NCBI GenBank assembly: GCA_031378845.1
Contig: JANNES010000026.1
Location: 1 to 64,000, forward strand
DNA: 64,000 nucleotides
Reading direction: 5' to 3'
From: JAJNPS01 sp031378845
Lineage (GTDB): Bacteria; Pseudomonadota; Alphaproteobacteria; Rhodobacterales; Rhodobacteraceae
Positions 1 to 8,766 of this stretch are shown here, piece by piece. How positions within the stretch are numbered: the first letter of the stretch is position 1; the number at the start of each line of letters is the position of its first letter. The position numbers and the translations under genes are program-made. The notes under the pieces were generated by a model, which did not search any database, was not told the DNA's origin, and saw nothing but the letters and a program-made list of their open reading frames with translations.

Positions 1-165
1 GTCCTGACCTGCATATCTCCATACAGGCCCGCGGCGCATGACAGGCCGCATCTTCGAGGCCGGACACACGACCGCACCTGATCACATGCCCGACCGTGCC
101 CAAGATTCCGCTTGCATCCAAGGGGGCGTCCACACACGTCCGGTCTGACCGCTCTGCGGTCGAGC

Positions 166-546
166 CACTGGCGGTGGCACCTCGACAAGGTTTTCGTGAA
201 GATCAACGGCGAACGGCACTACCTTTGGCGCGCCGTCGATCACGAAGGCGAAGTCCTCGAAAGCTTCGTGACGAAGACGCGCGATAAGAAGGCAGCATTG
301 AAATTCTTGAAGAAATCCCTGAAGCGGCATGGTCGCACCGAGGGAGTGGTGACCGATCACCTCCGCTCCTATGGCGCTGCCCTCAATGAACTTGGCATCC
401 GCGATCTACAGGAAACCGGCCGCTGGGCCAACAATCGTTCGAAGAATTCGCACCAGCCGTTCCGAAGGCGCGAGCGGGCCATGCTCCGCTTTAAGCGCAT
501 GCGAACGTTACAGAAGTTCGCCGCCGTTCACGCCTCGGTCCAGAGT
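166..546 (+). pseudogene. IS6-family transposase, 5'-truncated central fragment
   Basis: The frame carries the IS6/IS26-type DDE core: WHLD with the first catalytic Asp, the WRAVDHEGEVLES strand, VTDHLRSY with the second Asp, then WANNR and PFRRRERAMLRFK. The N-terminal helix-turn-helix part is missing; bases 1-165 do not encode it in any frame. The usual catalytic Glu in NNRVENSH reads NNRSKNSH here, so the triad is broken even apart from the truncation. The frame ends at the junction with an IS110-family insertion, and its C-terminus continues at 1697-1795. Confidence 0.85.
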
Positions 547-557
547 ATCCGGTTTGA

Positions 558-1517
558 TCAAGCGGTTTTCGGCGCCCACTTGCGATCAGCTTTGACAAGC
601 GCATTTGCGATTTCGATCAGATTTTTCATCACGGCGACGATGGCGACTTTGGCGGGCTTTCCCGCAGTGCGCAGGCGCTCATATTTTGTCTTGAGGTCTG
701 GGTTGCAGCGAATGGCGACCAATGCCGGCATATAGAGGGCATCGCGCAATGGCTTGCAACCGCCTCCGATGATCGCTTTGCCCTGCCATTGTCCGGACTG
801 GCGGGTGATGGGGGCAAGGCCTGTCAGGCTGGCCACCTGTTTGCGATCAAGCGTACCGATTTCCGGCATCAGAGTCAGCATCGCCGCAGCCGTAACAGCA
901 CCGGCACCCGGCAATGAGCGCAAGATATCACACCTGCGTGCGGTGCTCTCCTGCGCATCGATCAGCGTTGCGATTTCGGTGTTCAGCTCGGCAATCTGAC
1001 GTTCCACCAGTGTGAGCCGCGTCTTGGTCTGGCGTTTCAGGACAGAGATGTCCTGAGTTTGGGCGCGATTGCGCAATCTGGTGCGATCCTTGATCAGCCC
1101 GGCACGCGCAACACGCAAGTCTCTGAGAGCACGTATTTCCTTCGAGCAAGGCGCTTGGGGTTCAAGATTGAACGCGGCCCCCATGCGCGCCAGCATCCGG
1201 GCATCAACTGCATCGGTCTTGGCCCGGGTGCCATATGCCTCGGCGAACCGGCGCACCTGCAGCGGGTTGACCTTGACCAAGGGGAACTTCTCACCAAGCG
1301 CCACCTCGAAGGCTTTGTGATATGCCCCCGTCGGCTCGAACACGACCCTCGCCACTGGGGTCTTGCCCAACCATCTGGTCAAAGCACGAAATCCCGCAGC
1401 CGAATTATCGAAGCGTTGCGCCGCACCATCTTCCAGCCGGAACACGTCCAGATGGGATTTGGAAATGTCCACGCCAATGTTATGATCTTCATCTTCCTCG
1501 TGTCCTATGCTTGTCAT
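558..1517 (-). CDS. IS110-family transposase (DEDD recombinase)
   Basis: This is a 319-residue protein with the IS110 layout. An N-terminal DEDD RuvC-like domain opens with IGVDISK (first Asp) at about residue 14, followed by VFEPTGAYH (Glu) near residue 60 and AKTDAVDARMLA (the two late Asp) near residue 99. A central helical region leads to the C-terminal transposase_20 domain with SLPGAGAVTAAAML and LTGLAPITRQSG, which carries the serine used by the family. Length and all acidic motifs look intact, so it may be active. The start follows a long non-coding 5' segment that probably encodes the element's guide RNA. Confidence 0.9.
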   Translation of the reverse strand: MTSIGHEEDEDHNIGVDISKSHLDVFRLEDGAAQRFDNSAAGFRALTRWLGKTPVARVVFEPTGAYHKAFEVALGEKFPLVKVNPLQVRRFAEAYGTRAKTDAVDARMLARMGAAFNLEPQAPCSKEIRALRDLRVARAGLIKDRTRLRNRAQTQDISVLKRQTKTRLTLVERQIAELNTEIATLIDAQESTARRCDILRSLPGAGAVTAAAMLTLMPEIGTLDRKQVASLTGLAPITRQSGQWQGKAIIGGGCKPLRDALYMPALVAIRCNPDLKTKYERLRTAGKPAKVAIVAVMKNLIEIANALVKADRKWAPKTA

Positions 1518-1696
1518 GCGTGACTTGTCACACGCGTATCCGTTCAGGCCCTTGGGGAAGACGGCGGCTGATCAAACTCTGGAACGGTCCATCACGACCC
1601 AGCCATTTATGATCCAACCGCCGCCACTGCCCGCCATAAATGGCGTGGCGGGCAGTGGCTCCTTTATGCGTCGGGAGCCGAGTTCAGCATAAGACA
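1518..1696 (-). ncRNA. Candidate IS110 bridge RNA region with strong hairpin
   Basis: IS110-group elements transcribe a structured bridge RNA from the non-coding segment upstream of the recombinase, and the segment here is about 180 nt, a suitable size. It holds a perfect 14-bp stem, GCCACTGCCCGCCA at 1623-1636 pairing with TGGCGGGCAGTGGC at 1646-1659, around a 9-nt loop. The stem and position are seen; the bridge-RNA role is inferred from the family, and target- and donor-binding loops were not assigned. Confidence 0.45.
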
Positions 1697-1795
1697 AGCC
1701 ATTTCAACCAAGAGCGCGCCCGCTACAGCCGACAGAATTTCAAGCTGAACCGCGCCGCCGCTCTTGCCGAGTGGCGCGGCCTTCTTGCCGCCTAA
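1697..1795 (+). pseudogene. IS6-family transposase, C-terminal fragment
   Basis: Thirty-two codons and a TAA stop encode the typical IS6 C-terminus (HFNQERARYSRQNFKLNR, then AAALAEWRGLLAA). They continue the frame lost at position 546. The right terminus of the IS6 element may be near 1848, where the minus strand reads GGTGGTGTCAGACC; that end is tentative. From here to the next gene at 2087 nothing else is recognisable. Confidence 0.8.
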
Positions 1796-2086
1796 AAGAT
1801 TGTCATCGCTTGAAAACTGAGACGAGTTCGCATTGGTCTGACACCACCTTCGGGTTCATTATGCGACGGCCCTGTCCCGCTCAGGCGACGTCCCCCTGAC
1901 AGGGCCGACATAAAGCATGACCACCAGACGCTTGATTTCAGGACTGGTCTTCAAGTGGCGGAAATGGGAGCGTTTGTTCATGACTGGAGGCGAGCGAGAC
2001 CTCATGGCCGACTCAAACCCGGTCTTTCTACAGCACCTGCAGTCAGGCTAAGTGTTGCAATATCAAAGCAAGAGAATCCCATCATC

Positions 2087-3655
2087 ATGAACCATTCGGC
2101 GACGCGAGAGCCCCTGAATCGAGCCTTCCAGATCGGCGGCTTTGCACTTCTGGCCTTCGGTGTCTATCTGGCCGCGGCAATCGTTTCCTGGGAGGGAATC
2201 GGGGACTGGGACGGCATGCACTACATCCGTGGCGCACTACTCTGGGTCGAGAATGGCCCCAGCCTCGGGCGAGATCACTGGGAGCTCCGATATCCCCTTG
2301 TCCTTCCGATGGCCGCGGCAATCGAGTTCGCCGGGCGTAGCGAACTTTCTGCCAGTGTGCCGAACTTTGTCTACGGGGGCCTTCTTGTGCTTATGTCGGT
2401 GGTGATCGGAGAGCGTTTCCTTGCCCCACGGGCCGGTCTGTTCCTCGGGTTGCTGGTCGCCAGCTCTCCGGCGCTCGCGCTCCTGCCGCTTGAGATAGAG
2501 ATCCGAGGGCCGGAGATTTTTCTCGCGGTTCTGTCGCTCTGGATGTTTCTCGAAGGTTTGGCGCGCGAGGATCGCAAAGCCGCGTGGTTCTTGCTAGGCG
2601 CGGGGCTGGCATCCGGTCTCGCCTGGATGTGCCGGGAGGTTGCAGGCTACTTGCCTGTTGTATTCGTCGCAGCCGCATACCTTCTTGCGCCGCGGGGTCG
2701 TCGACTTGCGGCTTGCCTTCTCCCGGTCTCGGCTTTCGCGGCGACAATCGCGTTTGAACTGGCGCTCTATGCAGTTGCGGATGGCGATCCACTCTACCGC
2801 TACAAGACGGACATGGGGCATGGGGTGGGACGCGGCGGAACCAGCTTCGCGTCTACCATCACGGGGCAGGACAATGTTTTGGGAATTGCTGGGGTCGCTC
2901 TGAAGCCGTTGTCGCTGCGCGTGGCGGAGATGACAACCGGTCCGTTCTTCATTGCAGGACTTCTTGCGGCCCTGCTGCTTGTCGTGAAGCAGTCCCGCCT
3001 GTCGCGGGCGGCGCGCCACACCCTGGTGGTTTTCGGGGTCGCGGCGGTGCTTTCCTATGCCCTCGCAGCGATGATCCTTGACCTTAAGCTGCCGCTGTAT
3101 TTCCCGATGCTAGATTACCTCGCGCTCGTCCTCATCGCCCTCGCGGCGGCAGCGTTGGCAATCCGGGGGTACGTCACAGTCTCTTATGCCGCGGTTGGCT
3201 CGGTGTGCATGGCAGGCGTATTCATTACGGATCTGCGCAGAGACTATGAGTTCGACGCCTGCCGCGCGGCGGCGGAAGTTGCGATCAAAAATGATGCGCC
3301 TGTTGTCACGTCCGACTGGATCCGCGAGCGCGCTGAGATCGTTCTGCGGCTTCAAGGTATGAGCGCCGCCGCTGCCGCCGCAGAGTTCGCCGATGTGTCG
3401 CAAGCACGTTCGGGGGACATAGGGTTCTTGCCGAGCCAACGATGGCTTGCTCCCGCGGATCTTTTCGGACCCGATTGGATGCAAATCGGAGAAACGCGTC
3501 CGGCTCTTCTGAGCTGGTCGCATAGGCTCTTGGTGGCTGTCGCGGCTGTAGTTCCCCTTCCCGATAGGGTGATCAGGAAGGCAGCCCCGCTGCCGGGAAC
3601 GATCTACCGCCTGCGGGGGCCAACGGTAAGATCGGACGCTGCCAACAAACCCTGA
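2087..3655 (+). CDS. Polytopic membrane glycosyltransferase, PMT/ArnT-like (GT-C fold)
   Basis: This is a 522-residue protein with about ten to twelve hydrophobic helices and a soluble C-terminal domain of about 130 residues. After the first helix comes an acidic loop, GDWDGMHYIRGALLW, the position where GT-C enzymes keep the catalytic Asp, then WELRYPLVLP. Such enzymes move a sugar from a polyprenyl-phosphate carrier to an extracytoplasmic acceptor. An in-frame GTG/ATG extension back to 1955 exists, but its product is basic and non-hydrophobic; ATG 2087 directly precedes the first membrane segment. The acceptor and sugar cannot be read from sequence. It stands alone on the plus strand at the edge of the glycoconjugate region. 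Confidence 0.7.
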   Translation: MNHSATREPLNRAFQIGGFALLAFGVYLAAAIVSWEGIGDWDGMHYIRGALLWVENGPSLGRDHWELRYPLVLPMAAAIEFAGRSELSASVPNFVYGGLLVLMSVVIGERFLAPRAGLFLGLLVASSPALALLPLEIEIRGPEIFLAVLSLWMFLEGLAREDRKAAWFLLGAGLASGLAWMCREVAGYLPVVFVAAAYLLAPRGRRLAACLLPVSAFAATIAFELALYAVADGDPLYRYKTDMGHGVGRGGTSFASTITGQDNVLGIAGVALKPLSLRVAEMTTGPFFIAGLLAALLLVVKQSRLSRAARHTLVVFGVAAVLSYALAAMILDLKLPLYFPMLDYLALVLIALAAAALAIRGYVTVSYAAVGSVCMAGVFITDLRRDYEFDACRAAAEVAIKNDAPVVTSDWIRERAEIVLRLQGMSAAAAAAEFADVSQARSGDIGFLPSQRWLAPADLFGPDWMQIGETRPALLSWSHRLLVAVAAVVPLPDRVIRKAAPLPGTIYRLRGPTVRSDAANKP

Positions 3656-3989
3656 AGAACCGCATCTTGCACGAAAACTACTTACTCGAGGGCGATTGCG
3701 GTGGTGAGGAGAACTTGTACATGCCCCAAAGCAATTGTGGGCCACGCTAACAATCCGACGCTGAACGCTTTTCTTTGACAACACACAAATTACGGCCGGG
3801 GGCAAAGTATCTCCGCGCGCTGATGGACAGTCGGGGAACCCAGGCGCGCAAGCTTGAGTCTCTGCACCTCTACTTTGGCCTTGGGGCCCATCCGCTTGGC
3901 TGCCTTGGGCGGGCCCGCTTAACCCAGTTTGCCCTATTGGCGCTTTCTCAGGCCGACAAGGTCGCAGGGTATTCCCGCTCAGTTGGCAA
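3656..3989. other. Intergenic gap between convergent genes
   Basis: The gap is 334 bases between two genes that point toward each other. A 72-codon plus-strand frame exists (3775-3993) but has no ribosome-binding site or recognisable motif. No clear hairpin with a T-run was found. Confidence 0.5.
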
Positions 3990-5045
3990 CTAGCGTCGCG
4001 TCGCAACAATCGGGTCGATAATCATTACCTGTGCATAGCCGAAAAGAGCCGCGACATAGTGGATGGCGTGGAAGCCGACGGCGCAAAGGGCAAACCAGAT
4101 CCCGCCGCGTCGCAGGGTCAAGGCAAAGAACTGGCCGTTCACCGTGACGAACCCGACCAAGCAAGTAAGGGCCAGCCAAAGAGCTGACGGCCAGAACGCC
4201 GAAGCCAAAAGCGCAAACGGGAACATCGCGACAAAGGCAGCGCTAATTTGGTGCGACCGCGAGAGGTTCAGATCGCCCTTTCGGGCGCGCCGCTGTGACA
4301 AAAGCCGGGTCCAGGGAACGGCGCGTCCCTTCCAGTCGGTTCGAAACATTGCCCCAATAGTCCAATCCTTTAGGTGCTTGCAAAGGAGGTCGCGGTCCAG
4401 TCGGATGCGGGCGCCACTCTGCTTTAGCCTTAGCCCGAACTCGACGTCCTCGATGTTTTCCCACGCAGGATCAAGGCCACCTTCGGCCACGAACGCGGTG
4501 CGGCGGACCGCGCCGAAACCGGTCCAGAATGTCGCGGCGTCGGGCCGGCTGTGCTGATGGACAAAATGATGCAGCAAATTGCGATATCGGCTGACCGGTC
4601 GGGACGCAGAAGGCGAGTCATCATAAGACCCGAAAACTGCCGCAAAGTCAGGGTTTTCGTCAAAGAACGCTGCAATACGTGCCCGCGACCCGGGCGTGAT
4701 CAGGACATCCGCATCAACAAAGACGATCACGTCCGCTGAGGTCGCGGCAACGCCAGTGTTGCGCGCCCTGGCCGGTCGGAGAGCTGTTTCGTTGCGGATC
4801 ACCCGAATGCCCGCCGCGCGCGCGATATCGCCCGTGCCATCCCGCGACCCGTCATCGACGACAAGGATTTCCGTATCGCGAAAGCCCGCTGCCCTGATCG
4901 CGTTCAGACATGCGGCGATGTCGTTGGCCGCCTGATGCGCCGGGACGATCACATCAAATGTCGGGCCGTCGGGCCTGTCGGCCTTTGACTTGTCCCACCC
5001 CGGGGCTATCCCCGATCCGACCTTATCGTTCCGCTTACCTTGCAT
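3990..5045 (-). CDS. Family 2 glycosyltransferase with C-terminal membrane anchor
   Basis: A 351-residue protein with a GT-A fold: DVIVPAHQAANDI opens the nucleotide-binding domain at about residue 31, EILVVDDGSRDGT follows, and FVDADV supplies the DXD metal-binding motif near residue 108. WENIEDVEFGLRLKQSG is the usual acceptor-side ED motif. Three hydrophobic segments in the last 100 residues anchor it to the membrane. Its ATG overlaps the stop of the upstream UDP-glucuronate decarboxylase gene (TGATG), so the two are translationally coupled. UDP-xylose is therefore a candidate donor, which is inference from the coupling only. Confidence 0.85.
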   Translation of the reverse strand: MQGKRNDKVGSGIAPGWDKSKADRPDGPTFDVIVPAHQAANDIAACLNAIRAAGFRDTEILVVDDGSRDGTGDIARAAGIRVIRNETALRPARARNTGVAATSADVIVFVDADVLITPGSRARIAAFFDENPDFAAVFGSYDDSPSASRPVSRYRNLLHHFVHQHSRPDAATFWTGFGAVRRTAFVAEGGLDPAWENIEDVEFGLRLKQSGARIRLDRDLLCKHLKDWTIGAMFRTDWKGRAVPWTRLLSQRRARKGDLNLSRSHQISAAFVAMFPFALLASAFWPSALWLALTCLVGFVTVNGQFFALTLRRGGIWFALCAVGFHAIHYVAALFGYAQVMIIDPIVATRR

Positions 5046-6016
5046 CAGCTAGGATAGATCTCGGCAAGCCGCGTGCGGAAAAAGGCGATGGTTCGTTCCA
5101 GCCCCTCGGCAAGGACGACTTTCGGAGTCCAGCCAAACAGTGATGTTGCTTTGGTGATGTCCGGGCAGCGCTGTTTCGGATCATCTTGCGGTATCTGGCG
5201 ATAGATCACTTCAGACCGCGATCCCGTCATCTCGACAACCTTTTTGGCAAGTTCCCTGATCGTGAACTCCTTAGGATTCCCGATGTTTATCGGTCCGGTC
5301 ACCTCGTTGCCCGTCCCCATCAGACCTAGAAACCCGTCGATCAGGTCGTCAACATAACAAAACGACCTCGTCTGGCTGCCATCGCCAAAAATTGTGATCG
5401 GCTCTCCGCTGAGCGCCTGGACGATGAAGTTCGACACGACACGGCCATCGGCATGATGCATCCGCGGACCATAGGTGTTGAAGATGCGCGCCACCTTGAT
5501 CTCAAGCCCGTGCTGGCGGTGAAAGTCGAAGAACAGCGTCTCGGCACACCGTTTGCCCTCGTCATAGCATGACCTTGGGCCGATCGGGTTCACGTTACCC
5601 CAGTATTCCTCAACTTGCGGATGCACTGTGGGATCACCATAAACCTCAGAGGTAGATGCCTGAAAGACCTTGCATTTCAGTCTTTTGGCAAGTCCGAGAA
5701 TATTGATCGCACCATGAACCGAGGTTTTGGTCGTCTGCACGGGATCATACTGGTAATGCACCGGAGAAGCCGGGCAGGCCAAATTGTAAATCTCGTCAAC
5801 TTCGACATAAAGCGGGAAGGTCACGTCGTGCCGGATGAACTCGAACAGCGGGTTCGCGTGCAGATGGTCGACATTGCGTTTTGTACCGGTGAAAAGATTG
5901 TCCGCGCACAAGACTTCGTGACCTTGGCCGAGTAGCCGTTCGACCAGATGCGACCCGAGAAATCCCGCTCCACCGGTTACAAGAATGCGTTTGCGGCTGT
6001 CATAGAGTCTGGCCAA
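5045..6016 (-). CDS. uxs: UDP-glucuronate decarboxylase (UDP-xylose synthase)
   Basis: This extended short-chain dehydrogenase of 323 residues converts UDP-glucuronate to UDP-xylose using bound NAD. It has the Rossmann motif GGAGFLGSH at residues 15-23, ADNLFTG, NLACPASPVHYQYDP, the Ser of QASTSEVYGDP, the catalytic YDEGK pair, and RIFNTYGPRMH, all characteristic of the UXS subgroup rather than of UDP-glucose 4-epimerases. It is first in a two-gene unit with the GT2 gene. UDP-xylose is a precursor for surface polysaccharide or glycolipid, which fits the neighbouring transferases. Confidence 0.9.
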   Translation of the reverse strand: MARLYDSRKRILVTGGAGFLGSHLVERLLGQGHEVLCADNLFTGTKRNVDHLHANPLFEFIRHDVTFPLYVEVDEIYNLACPASPVHYQYDPVQTTKTSVHGAINILGLAKRLKCKVFQASTSEVYGDPTVHPQVEEYWGNVNPIGPRSCYDEGKRCAETLFFDFHRQHGLEIKVARIFNTYGPRMHHADGRVVSNFIVQALSGEPITIFGDGSQTRSFCYVDDLIDGFLGLMGTGNEVTGPINIGNPKEFTIRELAKKVVEMTGSRSEVIYRQIPQDDPKQRCPDITKATSLFGWTPKVVLAEGLERTIAFFRTRLAEIYPS

Positions 6017-6728
6017 TGCTTAGTCCTGTTCTTGGTCTTTTTGTTTCCGGCGTTGACGTGTGGCGACCACGCGTAAGGCTACCAAAGGTTCTTTGCTGCA
6101 GGATCGAGTCAAAGATGTGACTTTCTGTCGGCGCCGAGCCAGAAGCGAAAAGCAAAGCCGACAATATCCAGATCACGTGCGGCTGATACAAGACGCCCCC
6201 CCAATTCCGTAGCAGGGGATTCATCTCAGGCATATCACTTTCCTCATGGAGGTGCGGCATCAAATGGGTTTGACCTATTTGTTTGGACACACTGCGCAAT
6301 ATCTATGGCGGAAGTATGTTGCCCGAACCGCTCCAGCCGTCCAAAGCCATCAAACACCCTCAACTTTGAGCGCACTTCGCAGCTCGACGCGCGCACTACC
6401 GGCTCACGTTTTTTTTACCAAGGCAACTTCAGCCAAATTATTCGTTCTGCGGGTCCAGACACGTCGACAGGATGAACCCACACGGGACTTGCACAGTTGC
6501 ACTCCTTTGAACCATTGTCTTTCGTATCGTGTCGAATCATTCGATGCGACAAAATTGATAATTTGAAGCAGTATCAATGATCAATAAGCTTCTTTGGCAC
6601 ATTTCATCCGCCAGCTGGCGACAGTCTTGGCAAAGGTCTCAGGAAATTGAGCCAACCCCTCGTGTCCAAGCGGAAATGAGATCATGCACTCATAGATTTG
6701 CGTTCATGGCTGAAGCGGAGTGGTTCAG
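6017..6728. other. A+T-richer intergenic region between divergent genes
   Basis: About 700 bases lie between the divergently transcribed uxs and flavoprotein genes. They contain several T/A-rich stretches (for example around 6411-6445 and 6540-6600) and no frame with a credible start, ribosome-binding site or motif. A 99-codon minus-strand frame at 6000-6299 has a short hydrophobic stretch but overlaps the start of uxs. The region probably holds promoters for both flanking genes; no individual site could be assigned with confidence. Confidence 0.5.
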
Positions 6729-8225
6729 GTGATTGGTAGCATTAAGGCAACAGGTCGGCCGGCAACGACCCCGGTCGTGGTGATAGGTGGTGGACCCGCT
6801 GGTTTGACCGCCGCCTATGAACTGCAAAAGATAAGTGACTCATTTCAGCCCATCGTCCTCGAAGCTTCCGACATCGTGGGTGGCATATCTCGCACCGAAA
6901 GCCACAACGGCTATCGGTTCGACATCGGTGGCCACAGGTTTTTCACCAAGGTCCCTGACGTCGAAACGATGTGGCACGAGGTCTTGCTAGACGATTTCAT
7001 CACTGTCTCAAGGGTCAGCCGCATTTACTATCGAGGGCGCTTTTTCGCTTACCCCCTCAAGCTTTTGAACGCGTTTACCAATATCGGCGCCTACGAATCC
7101 CTTCGGATCATGGTTTCCTACATGAAGTGGCAGATACGCCCCCACCAGCGAGAAGACACCTTTGAGGAATGGGTGATCAACCGGTTCGGCGGGCGGCTCT
7201 ATATGCACTTTTTCCGGACCTATACCGAAAAAGTCTGGGGGATCCCACCGAACGAAATTCAGGCTGACTGGGCGGCCCAGAGGATCAAGAACCTGTCGCT
7301 TCCAAAGGCGATCCTGAATGCCATCTCTGGTTCCAACGATACCACTTCGCTGATCGAGGAGTTCCAGTATCCACGCCTTGGCCCGGGCATGATGTGGGAA
7401 AAAGTGCGCGATCTTGTTCTGGAAAAAGGCGGTGCCATCGAGCTTCGGTCCGAGGTCATTAAGGTCAACCGCGTCGAAGACCAGGTGACATCGGTGGATG
7501 TGAAACGCTGGAATGCCGATGGTAGCGAACCAAGTGTCAACCGCGTCGAAGGCACGCATTTCATCAATTCCATGGCCCTGCGCGATCTGGTTCTGGCGTT
7601 TGATCCGCCACCCCCGCAAGAAGTTCTGGCGGCAGCGGCAAAGCTTAAATACCGCGACTTCCTGATCGTGACCCTTGTGCTCAACCATCCCGATCCGTTC
7701 CCGGACAACTGGATCTATATCCACAGCCCGGACGTACATGTCGGTCGCATCCAGAACTTCCGGGCCTGGTCAAAGGAGATGCTCGCTGACCCCAACACTG
7801 CTTCGATCGGCATGGAATACTTTTGCCACGAGGGCGATGGCCTGTGGACCACATCGGATGACGACTTGCGCGCGCTTGCGTCGCGCGAACTGGAATGGCT
7901 CGGCCTTGCCAAAGCCTCAAGTGTGATCGATCACAAGGTGATCCGCCAGCGTATGGCGTATCCCGTCTACGACGGTGAATATCGTGCCGCGCTGGAAACC
8001 ATTTCAACTTGGCTCAGGACGCTGAAGAATTTTCAAACCGTCGGGCGGAACGGCCTTCACCGGTACAACAATCAAGATCACTCGATGCTGTCGGCCATGT
8101 ATGCCGCGCGAAATCTTTTGGGGGCAGATCTTGACGTCTGGAACGTCAACGTCGAGCGTTCGTACCACGAGGACTTCGAGGCAAAACGTGACTCGAAAGT
8201 GACGATGACCAGCAATGTTACCTGA
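6729..8225 (+). CDS. FAD-dependent oxidoreductase, UDP-galactopyranose mutase/protoporphyrinogen oxidase-like
   Basis: A roughly 498-residue flavoprotein of the NAD(P)/FAD-dependent amine-oxidase superfamily. VVVIGGGPAGLTAAYEL is the N-terminal dinucleotide-binding motif, followed by EASDIVGGISRT and FDIGGHRFFTK, which match the UDP-galactopyranose-mutase-like branch often annotated PRK07208. The C-terminal GLHRYNNQDHSML segment closes the FAD site. Proteins of this branch are commonly found among polysaccharide genes, but the reaction is not established; a sugar-nucleotide isomerisation or oxidation is possible. GTG 6729 lies 8 bases after AGCGGAG; GTG 6720 is the alternative. It diverges from uxs. 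Confidence 0.75.
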   Translation: MIGSIKATGRPATTPVVVIGGGPAGLTAAYELQKISDSFQPIVLEASDIVGGISRTESHNGYRFDIGGHRFFTKVPDVETMWHEVLLDDFITVSRVSRIYYRGRFFAYPLKLLNAFTNIGAYESLRIMVSYMKWQIRPHQREDTFEEWVINRFGGRLYMHFFRTYTEKVWGIPPNEIQADWAAQRIKNLSLPKAILNAISGSNDTTSLIEEFQYPRLGPGMMWEKVRDLVLEKGGAIELRSEVIKVNRVEDQVTSVDVKRWNADGSEPSVNRVEGTHFINSMALRDLVLAFDPPPPQEVLAAAAKLKYRDFLIVTLVLNHPDPFPDNWIYIHSPDVHVGRIQNFRAWSKEMLADPNTASIGMEYFCHEGDGLWTTSDDDLRALASRELEWLGLAKASSVIDHKVIRQRMAYPVYDGEYRAALETISTWLRTLKNFQTVGRNGLHRYNNQDHSMLSAMYAARNLLGADLDVWNVNVERSYHEDFEAKRDSKVTMTSNVT

Positions 8226-8243
8226 CGCCGAAATGCTCGTTCT

Positions 8244-8580
8244 GGTGCTGTCAAACTGACGCGAACGCGTCCCTGTTTGCCCTACCCATGTGGGAGGTCG
8301 GGCGACGAGGAGGCTGCACCACCCGGCGAGAGCGGCGGTGCAGGTCAGCTTGAAGTGGTCGCGGTTCTGGTGATGGCGCTTTGTCGGAATGTGGTTGTGG
8401 ACCAAGGCATGGATCGAGGCGAACTTCTGGCACGTTCGCACCCGCCGGAGCCGCAATATCGCGCGCTCGCGTCGTCGAAACGGCAGGTGCGAGTTCTCCA
8501 CGCGGTTGTTCAGCCAGAGGCCCATTTTACGGTCAGAGCCGCAACCCAAGTCTTTCAGGGCAGCTCGGCAGGATCGAAGG
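8244..8580 (-). pseudogene. IS6-family transposase, 3' remnant
   Basis: Reading on the minus strand from about 8579, the frame gives LRSCRAALKDLGCGSDRK, NNRVENSHLPFRRRERAI, HALVHNHIPT and AALAGWCSLL, the C-terminal third of an IS6 transposase. The catalytic Glu of RVENSH is present, but the first two Asp regions are absent. A terminus-like sequence, GGTGCTGTCAAACTGAC, starts at 8244. This copy differs from the one at 166-1795, so two separate IS6 elements visited the region. Confidence 0.75.
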
Positions 8581-8581
8581 C

Positions 8582-8742
8582 GGCACTGTCAGATTAAAGA
8601 GACTGGCCCATCGCCTTCCGTCCGGAGCTTCGCACTTCCGGAAAAATTCCTTTTTTGCTTGGTTGTTACCAAGCAGCGCGACGCGAAGGCAGCCGAATTT
8701 CCCGACTCAAATCCTAACAGATCAGCTTAATCTGACAGTGCC
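8582..8742. repeat. 161-bp element with perfect 16-bp terminal inverted repeats (MITE-like)
   Basis: GGCACTGTCAGATTAA at 8582-8597 is repeated in inverse orientation at 8727-8742 with no mismatch. The interior has no open frame. The termini resemble IS6-type ends, and the element abuts the IS6 remnant, so it may be an internally deleted IS6 relative. An internal short hairpin (TTGGTTGTTACCAA near 8660) is also present. The small size and perfect ends fit a miniature inverted-repeat element; no target duplication is evident. Confidence 0.6.
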
Positions 8743-8766
8743 CACTTCTGCATCGCCATTGCAAAG

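Larger units (their letters stand above)
546..1696 (-). mobile_element. IS110-family insertion sequence inside the IS6 remnant
   Basis: The boundaries are inferred from where the interrupted IS6 transposase frame stops (after codons for VHASV) and resumes (HFNQERARYSR). The element has one transposase gene on the minus strand, about 10 bases of 3' flank and about 180 bases of 5' flank. No obvious terminal inverted repeat is seen, as expected for IS110, which uses a DEDD recombinase. The exact ends are uncertain by a few bases. Confidence 0.75.

Noticed and set aside
3775..3993. 72-codon plus-strand frame between convergent genes
   Set aside because: No start-site support and composition like non-coding sequence.
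6000..6299. 99-codon minus-strand frame with a hydrophobic stretch
   Set aside because: It overlaps the uxs start, has no ribosome-binding site, and shows no motif.
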